A DNA stretch of 64,000 nucleotides, from the NCBI RefSeq assembly GCF_001612725.1, contig NZ_BDAZ01000072.1:1-64000 (forward strand), read 5' to 3'. The notes under the pieces are model-generated. The model was not told where the DNA came from, did no database searches, and worked only from the letters and a program-made list of their open reading frames with translations. Source of the DNA: Nocardia anaemiae NBRC 100462. GTDB taxonomy: Bacteria > Actinomycetota > Actinomycetes > Mycobacteriales > Mycobacteriaceae. Below are positions 44,071-53,623 of the stretch, one piece after another. The position numbers and the translations under genes are program-made. Position 1 is the stretch's first letter. Every line of letters starts with the position of its first letter.

Positions 44071-46365
44071 ATGGTGCAGCCAGTGCTTCAATATATGTAT
44101 CGGAAATTGCTGCTCCAGGATTCCGTGCGGCTCGGTGTTCTTGTACGCATGTACGCGCGCTGGTGGAACGCATCACCTATGCGGCGCAGGATCGCGTGGA
44201 CTCTGGCCACGTTCGGCATGCTCGCTATCGTCCCCGGCGCGCTAGGCGCGATAGCACGAGCCCAAAACGAGTCGACTACCACCGAGTCCTCGCTGGATGC
44301 CCTGAGCTGGATGAATATCCACGACACGGAGGGGGCCCCGCTAACCGATTACACTTTCGCTACCGACCACGGCGGCGTTCTACATCCCGTAACGACCGCC
44401 CTTTCGGTGATATTGGGCCTCGAATTCATCGGTTATCTCGTCATCGTGACCTCTGCTGTGTGGATGATCGGTTATTCGGTGAGTTTCCAGTGGCTGGACC
44501 TGATCGGCCGGTCGCTGACCGGGGTTGCCCGCCGTCTGAGTGGTCAAATCGCGACTCCTATTGTCTTGATTACTGCGGCGTCTATCGGTGCGTTCTTCGT
44601 TGCTTGGTTTACGGTGCGTGGCTACTACGCCAAGGCAACCCTGCAGATCATGACTATGCTGGTGGTCGCGGCGCTCGGCCCGATTACACTGGCCGATCCG
44701 CTCGGGGATGTATTGTCTCCGCGCGGTCTGCTTGCGCAGGGCCGGGACCTGGGTATTTCGGTAGCTGCCGGCCTTTTTGGAGAATCGACGTCCCAGCCCG
44801 ATCAACTGGCGATCGGGCTGCAGGGCGAACTGGCGGACAACTTCGCTCGGAAGCCATTGCAAGTATGGAATTTCGGTCACGTCATCGACCAGTCGCCTCG
44901 CTGTCGAGCGGCCTGGACAGCCGGCATCGAGTCGGGCCATGAGGACCAGGTGTTGGACGGCATTCGACAGTGCGGTGATTCCACGGCCTACGCCAAAGCT
45001 CGCAACCCGAGCCTGGGACAGGTGGGATCCGGCCTGTTGTTACTCATTTGCGCAGCCATTATGCTGTGCTTCGGCCAATACCTGGGGCTGAAGATCATCT
45101 GGGCTGCGTTGGACTCAATTTACTATTCGTTCAGAGCTATTTTCGGGCTTGCCGCAGGTGGATTCATCTACGGTCCGACGCAGACTGCGCTATTCCGCGA
45201 TATAATTGACGTATTCATCGCGGCCGCGCGAATGACCGCGTTCATAATGTTCCTCGCCGTTTACGGACTGTTCCTCGGCGCTCTCTTCGAGCAAGCCCAC
45301 GGTCACGTCATGACTGTGCTCGTGCTCGGCGCCAACGCGGAGTTTATTGGCATCGTGCAGCTGCGAAGGCTCAATGCCAGTCTCACACGGGGCTCTAATT
45401 GGATTACCAATCGGTTTGCTCTTGCCATACAAAACGGTGGACACAGCTCCGGTGCGGGTAGTGGCACTGCGCTGGGAATGGGGTATACGAACGTTCAGAG
45501 TCGGTCAAGCTTCGAACTGCTCGCTGCAGTTTCGGCGTTGAATGCGGTCAATACTTCCCCGATTACCGGTTGGCTGGCCGGCGGCACCAAGAATCCGCTG
45601 GACCCGTTGGCCCGGGGACGGCGACGTGTAGATCGAACAAATATCGAAGTTGCCCCGATGCAGCGCGATTTTCAGCGGTGGCAGGCTATGGCCCGGGAGA
45701 ACTGGCGGTTGAAAGCATGGGCCCGTGCAGAGAACGCGGGAGGAATCCACAATGAGCTGGGCCTCCAGAATGCGCTCGATGGGCTTGGTGACAGCCGGGT
45801 TCCTGATACATATGTGGCCAGCACACTGCTCAGCTTTGGTGCAACGAACGCCGCCGTCATCAATGGTCAACGTGCGATGGCGGTCCAGAATGCCAGCATG
45901 TCGCGCAACCCTTACGGCTTCGCGCCGCTGCAGAAGGCAGTGGCCGCTGCGCGGGCCGTCGAGAATCATGTTGGTGATCCGGCCCACGGAGCGTTCGCTG
46001 CACAGGCGGTTGTTTCGGCAAACAACTTCCTCAGACATACCAACGCGCCAGCAGCTGGCTCGGCGGATGTCGACCGTGTCTTTGTGGACAGAGTGCTTGC
46101 ATTGTCGGATTCCGAGATCGACCTGCGCGCACAGATTTTGCCGGACGAGTGGAACAGTGCCACCCGGGATACTCGGTGGACCATAGGCCACCAGCTGGCA
46201 ACAGACCACCAGGCCGCAGCAGCGGCATATTGGGAGGCACTCAACGACCCCAACCGCGCACTACCCTTGGAGCGCTATCGCCTCGACCTGATGAACTCGG
46301 CCAGACGAATCTCCAACCTCGATCACCTCGAACCCGACACAGGTCTCGATCCGTGGGACCCCTAA
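44071..46365 (+). CDS. Large polytopic membrane protein, TrbL/VirB6-like
   Basis: A 764-residue protein. A first membrane segment or signal (about residues 35-65) is followed by an extracellular loop and about seven further hydrophobic segments up to residue 445. A 300-residue soluble Ala/Asn/Arg-rich tail (NPLDPLARGRRRVDRTNIEV, ending GLDPWDP) follows. This layout resembles the TrbL/VirB6-type channel proteins of actinobacterial integrative elements and plasmids. Cys-flanked loops occur at DQSPRCRAAW and GIRQCGDS. No ribosome site precedes 44071; ATGs at 44149 or 44179 are alternatives. No other conjugation gene is visible, so it looks like an orphan. Confidence 0.6.
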   Translation: MVQPVLQYMYRKLLLQDSVRLGVLVRMYARWWNASPMRRRIAWTLATFGMLAIVPGALGAIARAQNESTTTESSLDALSWMNIHDTEGAPLTDYTFATDHGGVLHPVTTALSVILGLEFIGYLVIVTSAVWMIGYSVSFQWLDLIGRSLTGVARRLSGQIATPIVLITAASIGAFFVAWFTVRGYYAKATLQIMTMLVVAALGPITLADPLGDVLSPRGLLAQGRDLGISVAAGLFGESTSQPDQLAIGLQGELADNFARKPLQVWNFGHVIDQSPRCRAAWTAGIESGHEDQVLDGIRQCGDSTAYAKARNPSLGQVGSGLLLLICAAIMLCFGQYLGLKIIWAALDSIYYSFRAIFGLAAGGFIYGPTQTALFRDIIDVFIAAARMTAFIMFLAVYGLFLGALFEQAHGHVMTVLVLGANAEFIGIVQLRRLNASLTRGSNWITNRFALAIQNGGHSSGAGSGTALGMGYTNVQSRSSFELLAAVSALNAVNTSPITGWLAGGTKNPLDPLARGRRRVDRTNIEVAPMQRDFQRWQAMARENWRLKAWARAENAGGIHNELGLQNALDGLGDSRVPDTYVASTLLSFGATNAAVINGQRAMAVQNASMSRNPYGFAPLQKAVAAARAVENHVGDPAHGAFAAQAVVSANNFLRHTNAPAAGSADVDRVFVDRVLALSDSEIDLRAQILPDEWNSATRDTRWTIGHQLATDHQAAAAAYWEALNDPNRALPLERYRLDLMNSARRISNLDHLEPDTGLDPWDP

Positions 46366-46554
46366 TTCCAGCTCCGCCGCTTCGGAGCGACATTCATCAT
46401 CGACCAGGCCGGGACCCCGACAACGCATCCCGGCCTCCCACTGCCCCCGTCATGGAGCAACATTCCGCGGCATTGGGCGAGAGGTGAATGACCGCTCGCC
46501 CAAATCGGCCGGTTCGGGCATCGCCGTGCAGGCATGCTGCACATTGGAGCGTGT

Positions 46555-47154
46555 TCAGTCCGCGGGGGCGGCGTCTTCGATGTCAGCCTTGGTGATCGAG
46601 CGGACGACGGGGCGCAGAATCTCGACTACCCGGTCCGGGTCGGCCTCGGCTAGGTGATCGAGCTTGACCAGATGGCGACACAGGACGATGCCGATCAAGG
46701 CGGCGCTGACCACCTCTGCGCGCAGATCGGCTTCCTCGCCAGGGATGGCGTCGCTGATCTGATCCTTATAAACACGCGAGGAGGTGCGGATCTCCTCGGC
46801 GGCCTCGGGGTGGGTGAGCATCGACCGCAGCATGGCCAGCGAGGTAACCGGTTCCTCGATCAGTGAGTCGCGCAGTCTGTCGAGCAACTGCTCGGCGACA
46901 TCCGCGGCGCTGCCCCCTGCGAGCAGTGCCGCTCCGGACCCGATAGCGCTCAGGAACAGCTGCTGTTTGCTGCCGAAATAATGAATGACGAGTCCGGGAT
47001 CCACGCCAGCGGCGGTGGCGATCGCCCGGATGGTGGTGCGGTCGTAGCCGGATTCGGCGAACAACGTGCGGGCGTGGGCGAGGATCCGCGCCTCGGTATT
47101 GCGTCGCTGCTCGGCCCGCGAAGTGGGCGCCGGGGGGTTGCTCACGCGGGTCAT
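46555..47154 (-). CDS. TetR-family regulator
   Basis: A protein of about 199 residues with the TetR DNA-binding domain RILAHARTLFAESGYDRTTI, IATAAGVDPGLVIHYFGSKQ and LFLSAIG, then a helical ligand domain of the TetR_C_7-like kind. The ATG at 47154 is chosen because the frame beyond it runs through the operator; a GTG at 47145 is also possible. It is divergent from a SnoaL-like gene with a 31-base palindrome between them, which it probably occupies. Confidence 0.87.
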   Translation of the reverse strand: MTRVSNPPAPTSRAEQRRNTEARILAHARTLFAESGYDRTTIRAIATAAGVDPGLVIHYFGSKQQLFLSAIGSGAALLAGGSAADVAEQLLDRLRDSLIEEPVTSLAMLRSMLTHPEAAEEIRTSSRVYKDQISDAIPGEEADLRAEVVSAALIGIVLCRHLVKLDHLAEADPDRVVEILRPVVRSITKADIEDAAPAD

Positions 47155-47188
47155 TCTACGGGCGTTGACCGGGGCGGCCTTTCGTTCT

Positions 47189-47219
47189 ACGCTCGTTGAA
47201 TCATTGATACAACGAGCGT
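47189..47219. promoter_or_regulatory. 31-base TetR operator palindrome
   Basis: The arms ACGCTCGTTG and CAACGAGCGT mirror each other exactly, and the inner part AATCA-T-TGATA continues the symmetry with one mismatched pair. It lies 34 bases upstream of the TetR start and 19 bases upstream of the SnoaL-like gene. Confidence 0.82.
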
Positions 47220-47238
47220 TGAATGAAAGGTGGTCGCC

Positions 47239-47649
47239 ATGACCCAATCAGGTGTAGAGAGCCCACTGCAGGTCTTGGAGCGGCGAAACAAGGCGATCCT
47301 CGCCAACGACATGCACGCGTTTGTGGACCTGTTCGCGGAGGACGGCGTGATCGAGATGCCGTTCACTGCAGGCGAATTGCCTGCCCGGCTGGCAGGCAAG
47401 GAGGCAATTCGGGCGTACGCGATCGACGCCGACCGCGGTGGGTTCCATCTCGACGAACTTCGTGTACACCAGACCCACCGGACTGCCGATCCGGAGGTCG
47501 TGATCGTCGAACTGACGTCCATCGGACGCGTTATGTCGACCGACCAGCCGTTCAAGGTGCCCTGTATTCAGGTCTTCCGAATCCGCGACGGGAAAATCGT
47601 GTTGTTCCGTGACTATGTCGGCCACGCGTTCCTACCGGACCTGAGATGA
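47239..47649 (+). CDS. SnoaL-like (NTF2-fold) protein
   Basis: A 136-residue ketosteroid-isomerase-like protein: LERRNKAILANDMHAFVDLF, AEDGVIEMPFTAGELPARLA, GKEAIRAYAI, VIVELTSIGR and VPCIQVFRIRDGKIVLFRDY. Such proteins act as small cyclases, isomerases or hydrolases, or only bind ligands. The ATG at 47239 has AAAGG 8 bases upstream. It is under the divergent TetR operator, so expression is probably induced by a small hydrophobic compound. Confidence 0.84.
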   Translation: MTQSGVESPLQVLERRNKAILANDMHAFVDLFAEDGVIEMPFTAGELPARLAGKEAIRAYAIDADRGGFHLDELRVHQTHRTADPEVVIVELTSIGRVMSTDQPFKVPCIQVFRIRDGKIVLFRDYVGHAFLPDLR

Positions 47650-48715
47650 GCCTCGATCCAAGCGGACTTCAGGTAGTGCTCTGACGCATTCCTGCCACTT
47701 CGAGCGCATCCTCATCGAACCGTTCGGGCCGATGATCGTGTCGCCGCTGCGCTCACCTGCTTCAAGAAGCTGATGAAGGCGAAATCAGCCACGTAAGTGG
47801 TCCGGGACTCCGGCGACTGCGCCGTGCTGTATGGCGCGAAAGGACCGTGACCTCCGACGGCAAGGCCTACTTCAGCGCCGTCGGCTCGGGCATCGGCGAC
47901 GATGCGTGACTCATAGGGTCGGAGCTAGCGGCCGGCAATGCGCGGTGTCGTCCCCGGTGCCCGGCGGCGTCGGTGCTGGCTGTGATAGCTACTATCAAAT
48001 TGGCCATCGTTCCTGTGCCTGGCGACTAGCGTGAGTGCTGGGTCGCTCGTCCGGAGCGAACAGCAGCACAGGGCGAACAGCACGCCGAGTAGGGCCGGTG
48101 GTCGCGGGGCGGGCGCGCCCACACCATCCAGCCGACGTTCAGGCGCTCGGCGACAAGCGCATAGTCCGACGTGTCTAGGCGCGTCTGTGAAGTATTGGCG
48201 CACAAGATGTTTTGCCTGTTGCCGGGCTATCGTCACCAGCCTGTCAGCGCAGCCCACTCCAACTATGCACATCGTCTGTCATTGTTTCGAAGGCGCCTTG
48301 AGTGCTGACGTGCGGATTCGGTTCTGACTGAAGGGACTTCGTACATCGGCGTGTCGCGTACTCCGCTTCAGTAACGTGCTTTTGCTCGTACTCGTCGTCA
48401 GCCGATGCGGTTCGCGCGATCGTCGGTGATCCAGTACTCGGGCGATTCCGCAGATCCAGCTGATGTGATCGTGATCGTCTCGGTTGCCGATCCGGCCACC
48501 GAGACAACCGCATCACGGCGGCCCGCGAAGCGCTGATACCGCGGCCGCGACCAGCACAAGGCGCGCCGCCACCGCGAGGGGTACGGGGGAATCCGAGCGC
48601 GGAGGCCGTGCCTCGCGCGCGTCAACCGCCTATTTGTCCCTAGACCGGTCCTTTTTCCCGGTTCGCGCAGTCTGTACCGGTGGAAGGTGTTGTCGACTGG
48701 GAGAGTGAGGCGACT
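47650..48715. other. Gene-free interval of about 1.1 kb
   Basis: No intact gene. A plus-strand segment at about 47800-47910 reads CAVLYGAKGP and SDGKAYFSAVGSGIGDDA across frame changes, suggesting the end of a decayed secreted-protein gene. The minus-strand frame at 47925-48272 is Arg/Cys-rich and unconvincing. Confidence 0.4.
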
Positions 48716-49747
48716 GTGGTGTCCGATCGGGGCGATTTCGCCGTCCGTACTGATCCGTTCCGGCGGGAGCTGCTGGTGCACTGTTATCGCATGATGGGGT
48801 CGGCTGATGAGGCCGAGGACCTGGTGCAGGAAACCTATCTGCGTGCCTGGCGCTCCTACGACAATTTCGAGGGTCGTTCCTCGTTGCGGACGTGGCTGTA
48901 TCGGATAGCCACCAACTCCTGCCTGACAGCGCTCGAGCACCGCGGACGTCGGCCGCTGCCCTCCGGCCTGGCAGCACCGCAGGAGCAAGCGGATACCGCC
49001 GTGGCGCTGGTGCGCCAAGAGATCGACTGGCTGCAACCCCTGGCCGACAGCGAGGTCTGGGCAGCGACATCGGATCCCGCGACGGTCGTGGTGTCGCGGG
49101 AAAGCCTCAGGCTGGGTTTGATCGCCGCACTGCAGTTGCTTCCACCGCGCCAGCGTGCGGTCCTCATTTTGCGCGATGTGCTGGCCTGGTCGGCTGACGA
49201 GGTCGCGGACCTGCTCGGAACCACGACGATCGCGGTCAGGGGCCTGTTGCGGCGAGCCCGGAATCAGCTCGAGCAGGCGAGTCCGCGCGAAGAGCAACTT
49301 GCTGAGCCGGACGATCCGGCCGTGCGTGCCCTACTGGAGCGCTATATGGCGGCCTTCGAACACGCCGACGCCGTCGGGCTGGCAGAGTTGCTACGCCAGG
49401 ATGCCGAGTTCGAGATGCCGCCGTTCGTCACGTGGTTCCGTGGTCGCGATGCTGTCGCGGGATTTGTCGGGAGTACGGTCTTCAGCCTGCCGGGCGCGTT
49501 TCGTATGGTGGCAACGCGAGCGAACGGGCAACCCGCCGTGGCGGGCTACCTACTGGGCGCCGATGGCGTCTACCGGGCACACGCCATTCAGGTCCTGACG
49601 ATCACCACCGGCGGGATCGCACACATCGCCTCGTTCCTCGATCCGGCTTTGTTTCGTTGGTTCGGACTCCCACCGATCGCCGATGACAGCGGAGTGCCGG
49701 TTGCCAATGAACCGAACAGGATCGCGCCATGCCCATCGACGCCATAG
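48716..49747 (+). CDS. ECF sigma factor with C-terminal SnoaL domain (SigG/SigJ-like)
   Basis: The protein has 343 residues. Region 2 is RRELLVHCYRMMGSADEAED, LVQETYLRAWRSYDNFEGRS and SLRTWLYRIATNSCLTALEH. A linker rich in Trp/Pro follows, then region 4: LQLLPPRQRAVLILRDVLAW, SADEVADLLGTTTIAVRGLL. A C-terminal SnoaL-like domain of about 125 residues ends with AHIASFLDPALFRWFGLP. Such fused domains tune sigma activity in place of an anti-sigma factor. GTG starts at 48680, 48716 or 48719 are possible; the GTGAGG before 48716 favours the later ones. It overlaps the next gene by 19 bases. Confidence 0.86.
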   Translation: MVSDRGDFAVRTDPFRRELLVHCYRMMGSADEAEDLVQETYLRAWRSYDNFEGRSSLRTWLYRIATNSCLTALEHRGRRPLPSGLAAPQEQADTAVALVRQEIDWLQPLADSEVWAATSDPATVVVSRESLRLGLIAALQLLPPRQRAVLILRDVLAWSADEVADLLGTTTIAVRGLLRRARNQLEQASPREEQLAEPDDPAVRALLERYMAAFEHADAVGLAELLRQDAEFEMPPFVTWFRGRDAVAGFVGSTVFSLPGAFRMVATRANGQPAVAGYLLGADGVYRAHAIQVLTITTGGIAHIASFLDPALFRWFGLPPIADDSGVPVANEPNRIAPCPSTP

Positions 49748-50296
49748 CCCTGCTTCGCGCCGCCACGGCCTACGCCATCGATTCCACGACCGGGCTGACG
49801 TCGCACCTGCTCACTCGCCGCACTCCGTGCGCCAACTGGGATCTGCGTCGGCTGCTCCGCCACACCGACGACTCTGTGCAGGTGCTTATCGATGGTCTCG
49901 GAACCGGTTACATCGATCTCGATCCGCGCCATGTCCACGCCGTCGGCACAGATCCGGTGGTCGCGTTTCACACGCGTCTCGATCGGCTACAGGTGGCCGC
50001 GTCACGCCTGGCTTCCACCGACGGGATGGTCGCCTTGGCCGACCGCAAGCTCCCCGTGGGTGTGGTAGCCCTGGTCGGGGCTGTCGAGCTCGCAGTGCAT
50101 GGTTGGGACATCCCCCCAGGCACGCGGTTGCGCCTCACCTATTCCCTCCGAACTCGCCGATGACCTGCTGTACGTTGCAGAACGAACGATCCGCCCCAAC
50201 AGACATCCCGAGTTCGATCCGCCGGTGCCGATATCCTCGCATGCGGCGTCAGGCGCCAGATTGATCGCTTTTCTCGGGCGACGCCCGATCTCCTAG
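49729..50296 (+). pseudogene. Mycothiol-dependent maleylpyruvate isomerase-family gene (TIGR03086), frameshifted
   Basis: From the ATG at 49729 the frame gives LLTRRTPCANWDLRRLLRHT (family TPCxxWdvrxLvxH), then VALVGAVELAVHGWDIPPG and an early stop. Past the C6 run at 50112-50117 the next frame continues with ASPIPSELADDLLYVAERTI, RHPEFDPPVPISSHAASGAR and LIAFLGRRP, the normal C-terminus. Removing one C restores about 188 residues. It may be a real mutation, slippage or a sequencing error. The 19-base overlap with the sigma gene implies coupled expression. Confidence 0.8.
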
Positions 50297-50372
50297 TACT
50301 GCAACGACACCTATGTTTCCAGTGATGGGTTGATTGTCACGCCGGTGAGGGCGGGAGACGGATACTGGGTCG

Positions 50373-50816
50373 GTGAAAATCTATGAGTGTGGTGTTGGCG
50401 ATCTGGACGAGCTGGCCGCGCTTCGTACGCAGCTGTGGCCGGAAAGCACTGTCTCGGAGCATCGTGTGGACATCGGTGATCACTATGACGGTTCCCGCGC
50501 GGCCGTGGCGTTTCTGGCTCGCGACGAACATGGGACGGCGGTCGGATTCAGCGAGGCCACGCTGCGCCACGACTATGTGAACGGGTGTGACACGTCGCCG
50601 GTCGCGTTCCTGGAGGGCATCTTTGTGCTGCCTGAGCATCGACAAGGCGGCACGGCGCGTGCACTGTGCGCGGCCGTGGAGGAATGGGGCCGTGCGAATG
50701 GGTGCACCGAGCTCGGGTCCGATGCCCTCCTGGATAATGCCACGGGTCAGAAGGTGCACACGGCCCTCGGCTTCGAAGAGCGCGAACGTATCGTCTGCTA
50801 CCGGATGTTGCTGTGA
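50373..50816 (+). CDS. GNAT acetyltransferase, aminoglycoside 6'-N-acetyltransferase-like
   Basis: A 147-residue GNAT protein from a GTG at 50373. FLEGIFVLPEHRQGGTARAL carries the acetyl-CoA loop (RxxGxA), EWGRANGCTELGSDALLDNA follows, and HTALGFEERERIVCYRMLL is the ending characteristic of AAC(6')-I enzymes, which acetylate the 6'-amino group of aminoglycosides. The early LWPESTVSEHRVDI fits that subgroup. The ribosome site (GGGAGA) is rather far upstream. Whether it confers resistance or has another amine substrate cannot be told from sequence alone. Confidence 0.8.
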   Translation: MKIYECGVGDLDELAALRTQLWPESTVSEHRVDIGDHYDGSRAAVAFLARDEHGTAVGFSEATLRHDYVNGCDTSPVAFLEGIFVLPEHRQGGTARALCAAVEEWGRANGCTELGSDALLDNATGQKVHTALGFEERERIVCYRMLL

Positions 50817-51053
50817 GTCGGTCAGTTTCGTGGTTGCATCGACCATGTCTCGGTTCTATCGGCATTCATGTGAGCGGGTGCACCCTTCGCCTGTAGTGGC
50901 AGAGGCGGGCCTGGTGTTGTCGGCGGCGACGGCAGGTCGACCACGACCAAACATGATCGGTTGAATTGGTATGTCGGAGAACAAGGTTCACTGCAGGCGA
51001 TAGATCTCGGGTAGCGTGAGAGCGCTCAGGTCTTCAATGGCTGTTCCGATTCC

Positions 51054-51770
51054 CTATTTTGCGGCTGCTGCTTTCGAGCAGGCCAGCCAAGCCAGGGCGA
51101 GCATGGACAGGGTGATGTGGGCGTACCCTGCCCGGAAGGTGCGGACCTGGTAGTGGTCGAGCCCGGTCTGGTCTTTGGCCTGCTGGAAGCATTCTTCGAC
51201 AGACATTGCCACGATGCTGCGGGCATTGCAGCGATCGCGGTGTCGACCCGCTCGGCCATCGGGCCGCCGCGCGTGGGGAAGCGGTCGTCGCCGCGGGTGG
51301 CCATCACGTGACGTCGGCATATACAGCTCGCGGTCGATCAACGTGTGCCCGTGCCGCGAGGCATACGCCAGGAAGACCCCGACCTGGCAGTTCTCCGTAC
51401 GCCCGGCCGTGCCGGAATACTGGCGTTGCACCCGCGCCGAGAGGCGGCCCTTCTTCAGGAACCCGGTGTCGTCGGCAACCAGCACCGCATCGAGGTTGCC
51501 GAGCTGCTCCACCACGTAATCGCGCACGTCATCCCGCATACCATCGACGTCCCAGTCCGCCCTGCGTAGCAACCGCTGCATCCCGTCCGGGCTCACCTCC
51601 CCGGCACGCTCGGCCAGCGTCCACCCATTCTTGCGTTACAACCCCGCGACCAGCCCGGACACATACTCCCGCACCCGAGACCGCGGCTCTGCCCGAGCGA
51701 ACCGACCCCAAACCCGCTCGACCAACGAATCCAACTCGGACACAAGACGATCCAATACCGCACATAAGGA
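51054..51770 (-). mobile_element. IS701-family transposase remnant with internal deletion
   Basis: Minus-strand reading gives SLVERVWGRFARAEPRSRVR and EYVSGLVAGL, an in-frame TAA near 51637, then MQRLLRRADWDVDGMRDDVR, AVLVADDTGFLKKGRLSARV, VFLAYASRHGHTLIDRELYM. The frame then jumps to VEECFQQAKDQTGLDHYQVR and the C-terminus. The central third is deleted, so it cannot be active. It is distinct from the 27677 fragment. Confidence 0.83.
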
Positions 51771-51930
51771 CTACCAGCACCAATCCGACCAAGTGCCGTT
51801 GCAGGTAGTAGCCGATTTTCGGACTCGGCGGCCGTTTTTGAGTCGCGCGGCGGTCTGTATGGATGTGGCCCGGACCCGGCCATTCCAGGGGCCGAACTCG
51901 ATCGGACGTCTTCGAAAGTGAGTCAATCAT

Positions 51931-52689
51931 ATGAGCCCATCACACACGCCCCGCGCGACGGCAGTGGTCACCGGCGCCAGCCGCGGTTTCGGATCGGCGA
52001 TAGCGGCCGCGCTGGTCGCGGCAGGTCACCAGGTTGTCGGAATTGCTCGCAGCGCCGACGCACTCGCCGAGGTCCGCACGACCCTGGGTGAGGCTTTCGT
52101 TCCCCTCACCGCCGACGCGACCGACGCCGACATCGCCGACACCCTGATCGAGCAGTATCAGCCGTCGCTGCTTGTGCTCAACGCCGGCGCTGCCCCCTCG
52201 GTACTGCCGATACACGAACAGTCGTGGGACTCGTTCAGCCGTAATTGGCAGGTCGACACCCAGCACGCATTCCATTGGATCCGCGCGGCCCTGCGTGCCC
52301 CGCTCGCCTCGGGCAGTTCGGTGGTGGCGGTGTCCAGCGGCGCGGCCCTGCGCGGCTCGCCCCTCAGCGGCGGATACGCCGGTGCCAAGGCGATGATCAG
52401 GTTCCTGGGCGAATACGCGGCCGAGGAATCCCGCCGCGCCGGGCTCGGGATCCGCTTCGTGACCGTGTTGCCCCAGTTGACCCCGAGCACGCAACTGGGT
52501 AGCGCGGGAGTCGCCGGTTACGCGCGCCGCCAGGGCATCGACACCGCGACATTCGTCCAAAATCTCGAGCCGGTGTTGACGCCGGATCTGGTCGGCGCCG
52601 AAGTGACCCGGCTGGGCCTCGACACCGAGAACGTCGAGCCGCACCAGGAATATCTGCTCACCGGCCACGGTCTGCGCCCGGTGGCGTGA
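51931..52689 (+). CDS. SDR-family oxidoreductase
   Basis: A 252-residue short-chain dehydrogenase with TGASRGFGSAIAAALVAAGH, LVLNAGAAPS, the catalytic Ser in VAVSSGAALR and Tyr/Lys in YAGAK. The ATG at 51931 has GAAAGTGAG upstream. It is the first gene of a tightly spaced set (second SDR, unknown protein, DUF899 protein) leading to an ECF sigma gene. The specific substrate is unknown. Confidence 0.86.
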   Translation: MSPSHTPRATAVVTGASRGFGSAIAAALVAAGHQVVGIARSADALAEVRTTLGEAFVPLTADATDADIADTLIEQYQPSLLVLNAGAAPSVLPIHEQSWDSFSRNWQVDTQHAFHWIRAALRAPLASGSSVVAVSSGAALRGSPLSGGYAGAKAMIRFLGEYAAEESRRAGLGIRFVTVLPQLTPSTQLGSAGVAGYARRQGIDTATFVQNLEPVLTPDLVGAEVTRLGLDTENVEPHQEYLLTGHGLRPVA

Positions 52690-52766
52690 GAGCTTGCGCC
52701 GGTCGAATCGAACTGTCCGACAACCGAACCCAGAAGCCCCATGGTTACAGCCAGAGTAAGGAACAA

Positions 52767-53561
52767 ATGATGTTGCTGGAAAACAAGAATGCCGTGATCT
52801 ACGGCGGAGGTGGCGCTGTCGGTGGTGCCGTCGCCCGCAGCTTCGCTCGGGAGGGTGCCCGGGTTTTCCTGACCGGGCGAAAACTCGATGTCCTCGACGC
52901 AGTGGCGCAGGAGATCACGGCTGCGGGGGGAGTGGTCGAGACCGCCCAGGTGGATGCCTCGGACGAGCAGGCGGTGACCGAACACCTGGATGCGGTGGTT
53001 GCGCAGGCGGGCACCATCGACGTGTCGTTCAACGCCATCGGAATTTCACCGCTCGGGCTGCAGGGCGCGCCTCTGATCGACCTCCCGGTCGACAACTTCA
53101 TGCTGCCGATCACGACGTACCCGAGGGCACACTTCGTGACCGCGAAATCTGCTGCACGGCACATGATTTCCCAGAAGTCCGGAGTAATCATGATGCACAC
53201 GCCGGAACCGGCCCGTCTGGGCCTGCCGATGGTGGGCGGCATGAGCGTGGGCTGGGCGGCGCTGGAAGGCCTCAACCGGTCGCTGTCGGCCGAGCTCGCC
53301 CCATACGGGATTCGTGCGGTCTGCCTGCGCACGACCGGCATGGTCGAAACACCGGTCATCGACGTCGTCTTCGGGCTGAATGCCACCGGACTGGGCATGA
53401 CCAAGCAGCAATTTACCGAGATCGCATCCAGCATGACCCACCGCAAGCAGCTGACCAAGCTGACTGAACTCGCCGAGGCGGCAGTGCTTCTGGCCTCCGA
53501 TCGGGCATCGGCGATGACCGGAACCGTCGCCAATCTGACCGGCGGAGTCATCGTCGACTGA
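52767..53561 (+). CDS. SDR-family protein without a visible YxxxK pair
   Basis: A 264-residue Rossmann protein. VIYGGGGAVGGAVARSFARE is the cofactor loop, VDASDEQAV and FNAIGIS follow, and the C-terminus AMTGTVANLTGGVIVD is typical of SDRs. Where Tyr-x3-Lys is expected the sequence is MVGGMSVGWAALEGLNRSLS, lacking both. It may be a non-catalytic or divergent SDR. Two adjacent ATGs (52767 and 52770) follow GTAAGGAAC. It is second in the operon, 77 bases after the first SDR. Confidence 0.83.
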   Translation: MMLLENKNAVIYGGGGAVGGAVARSFAREGARVFLTGRKLDVLDAVAQEITAAGGVVETAQVDASDEQAVTEHLDAVVAQAGTIDVSFNAIGISPLGLQGAPLIDLPVDNFMLPITTYPRAHFVTAKSAARHMISQKSGVIMMHTPEPARLGLPMVGGMSVGWAALEGLNRSLSAELAPYGIRAVCLRTTGMVETPVIDVVFGLNATGLGMTKQQFTEIASSMTHRKQLTKLTELAEAAVLLASDRASAMTGTVANLTGGVIVD

Positions 53562-53623
53562 CCGCAACACGCCCCGGCCCAAGACCGGCGGCGGGGGCGC
53601 CCTACACACAGAGGAGCAAGGCA

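Noticed and set aside
47925..48272. 115-codon minus-strand frame
   Set aside because: Cys/Arg-rich with no start signal or similarity to a family I know.
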